Source: a bacterium (lineage in GTDB: Bacteria; Hydrogenedentota; Hydrogenedentia; Hydrogenedentiales; SLHB01). Taken from it: 40,358 nt of DNA. Position numbers and translations under genes: made by a program. Numbering within the stretch: the stretch's first letter is position 1; every line of letters begins with the position of its first letter. Where the stretch lies: assembly GCA_024231375.1 (NCBI GenBank), contig JAAEQP010001135.1, positions 1 through 40,358 of the forward strand, in the 5' to 3' direction. The notes under the pieces are model-generated. The model saw only the letters and a list, made by a program, of their open reading frames with translations, ran no database searches and was not told where the DNA came from. Positions 38,826 to 40,358 of this stretch are shown here, piece by piece.

Positions 38826-40358
38826 TCAGGCCAGCAAATCTTCCTCACCCGCGGAGCACACCAGAATCGTGGTGGGTCGCTCACAGAGAAACGGTTGGTA
38901 CCGCTTGTACCAGTCCTGCTCACGGCCTTCTTCCGGCGGATCGAATCCGAGCAAGACGCAGTCCGAATTGCTGGATTCCCGGTGCAGCACGGTCTGGAAA
39001 TCGTCCCCGCTCACGAACACACGCGCCGTGGCGTCCACGCGTGCCGCGTCGATGAGTTGGCGGAGATCGTCAAGCATGGGTTCTTGGGCCTCGGGTGTGT
39101 CGACCAGGCGAAGCAGCCGGATGCGCGCGTTGCTCCATTCCCAGTTGCGCGTGAGCAAGTGCGCCAGCAGCACCATAAGGCCGCCGTTCTTCATACCGCG
39201 CCACCATATGTCGATGCGCTTCCGCTTGCGGATGAGAGGACGATTTCCCCGGTGGAGCACCACGAGGCTCATCCCCAGTTCGAGCGTCATCCGGAACTTT
39301 CGCGACGCGCTGGTCGGCCGTTCATCCTGGCCCGACCACCCGAACACCGCCAGATTCGGCCGGACCGGACCCACCTGTGCCGCCTGGATGATGCTCGCCA
39401 TGGCATGGTCCAGATCCTCGTCCACCATGACGATGGGGAAGGCATGCACATCTTTCTTGCGGCAGAAATCCTCAAGTTGATGGATAGCGGCCTCTCGATG
39501 CCGCCCGTACTCCTCGAACGTGCCCAGGAGAACGTTCGCCAGGTACACAATGCCGCGCCCGGCTTCCAGCCAGACCGCGTAGGTCACCAGTACCTCCCGC
39601 GACTCGGGATTCCCCGAGAACACCAGACTCGTAGGACGCCAGTTCCGAGGGGTCTCCTCCATCTCCGAGAGCCGGACCAGACTGTTCCGCAACGATTTGT
39701 ACACAAACCCGCGCCGCGCGTCCCCGAAGGTGACGCGCATTTCGCGGCGCTTGATCTGCCACACCAGGACGAGCAAGATCCCGAACGCGATAAGGGCCTG
39801 CACGGGGTTGATGATGAACGCCACCACGATGCAGCCCAGTCCGCCCGCCAACGCCGTAGCCCAATGAAAGAACCGGAACCGTGGCCGGAATGAAGGATTC
39901 TGTCCCACCGCCTCGATGAAGGCCGCGATGTTCAGCATGCCGTAGGTGTAGAGGAAGAACTCGGTGATGAGACCGGCCACGATATTCAGTGCGCCGCCCT
40001 CGTTGCCCGCGGTGGCCCACAAGAGCACCAGCACCGTGAGCACGCCCGTCGCCAGCAAGGCGCGTCGAGGCTCGTCCCCCTTCGCCGACCCGGCGGCGAA
40101 GGGCCGTAAGGGCCGGACGATCCGGTCGCGGGCCACGGCCTGCAACACGCGCGGCGACCCCATATAGCTGCCGATGGCGCTGGACAAGGTGGCCGCGAAC
40201 ATGCCCGCCGCCACCAGGATTGATGCGCCGAACAGCGCGTTCTCGGTGAGCAGGAGATAGGGACGCGCGACGAGTTCTTCGCGCGTGAACGCGCCGCCGA
40301 ACAGCACCAACTGCGCCAGATAGACGAGAAGCCCCACGCCGATGGCCGCCAGTGTGCC
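38826..40358 (-). CDS. SLC12-like (Na-K-Cl cotransporter family) amino acid/cation permease, C-terminal part
   Basis: The frame runs off the window, so the N-terminus is missing. The 510 visible residues hold the last membrane helices of an APC-superfamily transporter, including SYMGSPRVLQAVARDRIVRP and GDEPRRALLATGVLTVLVL, where the sequence follows bacterial cation-chloride cotransporter-like proteins. From about residue 210 a large soluble C-terminal domain follows, matching the regulatory SLC12 C-terminal region (RNWRPTSLVFSG, VFGWSGQDERPT, IDIWWRGMKNGGLMVLLAHL, SDCVLLGFDPP). Related proteins move Na, K and Cl together; ion choice cannot be read here. The EF-hand protein gene lies directly downstream. 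Confidence 0.85.
   Translation of the reverse strand, partial: GTLAAIGVGLLVYLAQLVLFGGAFTREELVARPYLLLTENALFGASILVAAGMFAATLSSAIGSYMGSPRVLQAVARDRIVRPLRPFAAGSAKGDEPRRALLATGVLTVLVLLWATAGNEGGALNIVAGLITEFFLYTYGMLNIAAFIEAVGQNPSFRPRFRFFHWATALAGGLGCIVVAFIINPVQALIAFGILLVLVWQIKRREMRVTFGDARRGFVYKSLRNSLVRLSEMEETPRNWRPTSLVFSGNPESREVLVTYAVWLEAGRGIVYLANVLLGTFEEYGRHREAAIHQLEDFCRKKDVHAFPIVMVDEDLDHAMASIIQAAQVGPVRPNLAVFGWSGQDERPTSASRKFRMTLELGMSLVVLHRGNRPLIRKRKRIDIWWRGMKNGGLMVLLAHLLTRNWEWSNARIRLLRLVDTPEAQEPMLDDLRQLIDAARVDATARVFVSGDDFQTVLHRESSNSDCVLLGFDPPEEGREQDWYKRYQPFLCERPTTILVCSAGEEDLLA

Noticed and set aside
17754..40358. Mobile island around the acetyltransferase and sugar genes
   Set aside because: No integrase, transposase, tRNA or attachment repeat was found, and codon use looks uniform apart from the first 162 bases of the window.

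Overview
The window looks like a piece of a GC-rich genome from a heterotrophic, probably Gram-negative bacterium of the kind found in Hydrogenedentota, Planctomycetota or Lentisphaerota-like lineages. The basis is gene content: a sulfatase fragment, three Gfo/Idh/MocA oxidoreductases (two with twin-arginine leaders), a DUF1080 protein, a GH29 fucosidase, a heparinase II/III-type lyase, PQQ- and PD40-type propellers, an exosortase, and many palindromic intergenic repeats. No rRNA, tRNA, integrase, transposase or CRISPR array was seen, and the lineage is an inference.

Layout from left to right. 1-495 is the 3' part of an odd in-frame chimera, sulfatase joined to a CBS domain. 834-2608 (-) is an exosortase with a membrane partner, divergent from a membrane-anchored hypothetical protein (2882-4105). 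4143-6281 (-) is an MltD-like lipoprotein transglycosylase with five LysM domains, and 6451-7311 (-) is a secreted PD40 propeller; both have good sigma70-like promoters. 7487-10352 (-) is an operon of a DUF6263-like exported protein, YjbQ and an adrenodoxin/FprA-type ferredoxin reductase. 10821-12587 (+) is an oxidoreductase plus ThuA pair, and 13207-15582 (-) is an oxidoreductase plus UroD-like pair. 16239-17753 (-) is an exported protein of unknown function.

17816-23935 (-) is a compact operon: a secreted PQQ propeller, a two-domain sugar ABC ATPase, an RbsC-type permease, and a second permease fused in frame to the substrate-binding protein. Diverging from it is a secreted GH29 fucosidase with a C-terminal jelly-roll (24133-26334). 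Then come an AAC(6')-like acetyltransferase, a convergent DUF4405 membrane protein, an HExxH membrane protein and cysS. 30200-34227 (-) encodes a Tat-type oxidoreductase and a HEAT-repeat/DUF1080 fusion, closed by a clear terminator. 34658-36589 (+) is a heparinase-type lyase. 36598-40358 (-) holds an EF-hand membrane protein behind the C-terminal part of an SLC12-like transporter.

Most of the genes fit one programme: capturing and degrading complex, sulfated or fucosylated glycans outside the cytoplasm, importing sugars by ABC transport, and processing them with Gfo/Idh/MocA, ThuA and DUF1080 enzymes. The least explained parts are the structured intergenic repeats (especially 15761-16188, 10537-10636 and 34373-34595), the exosortase with a large periplasmic insertion, the permease/binding-protein fusion with an internal ribosome binding site, and the terminal sulfatase/CBS chimera.
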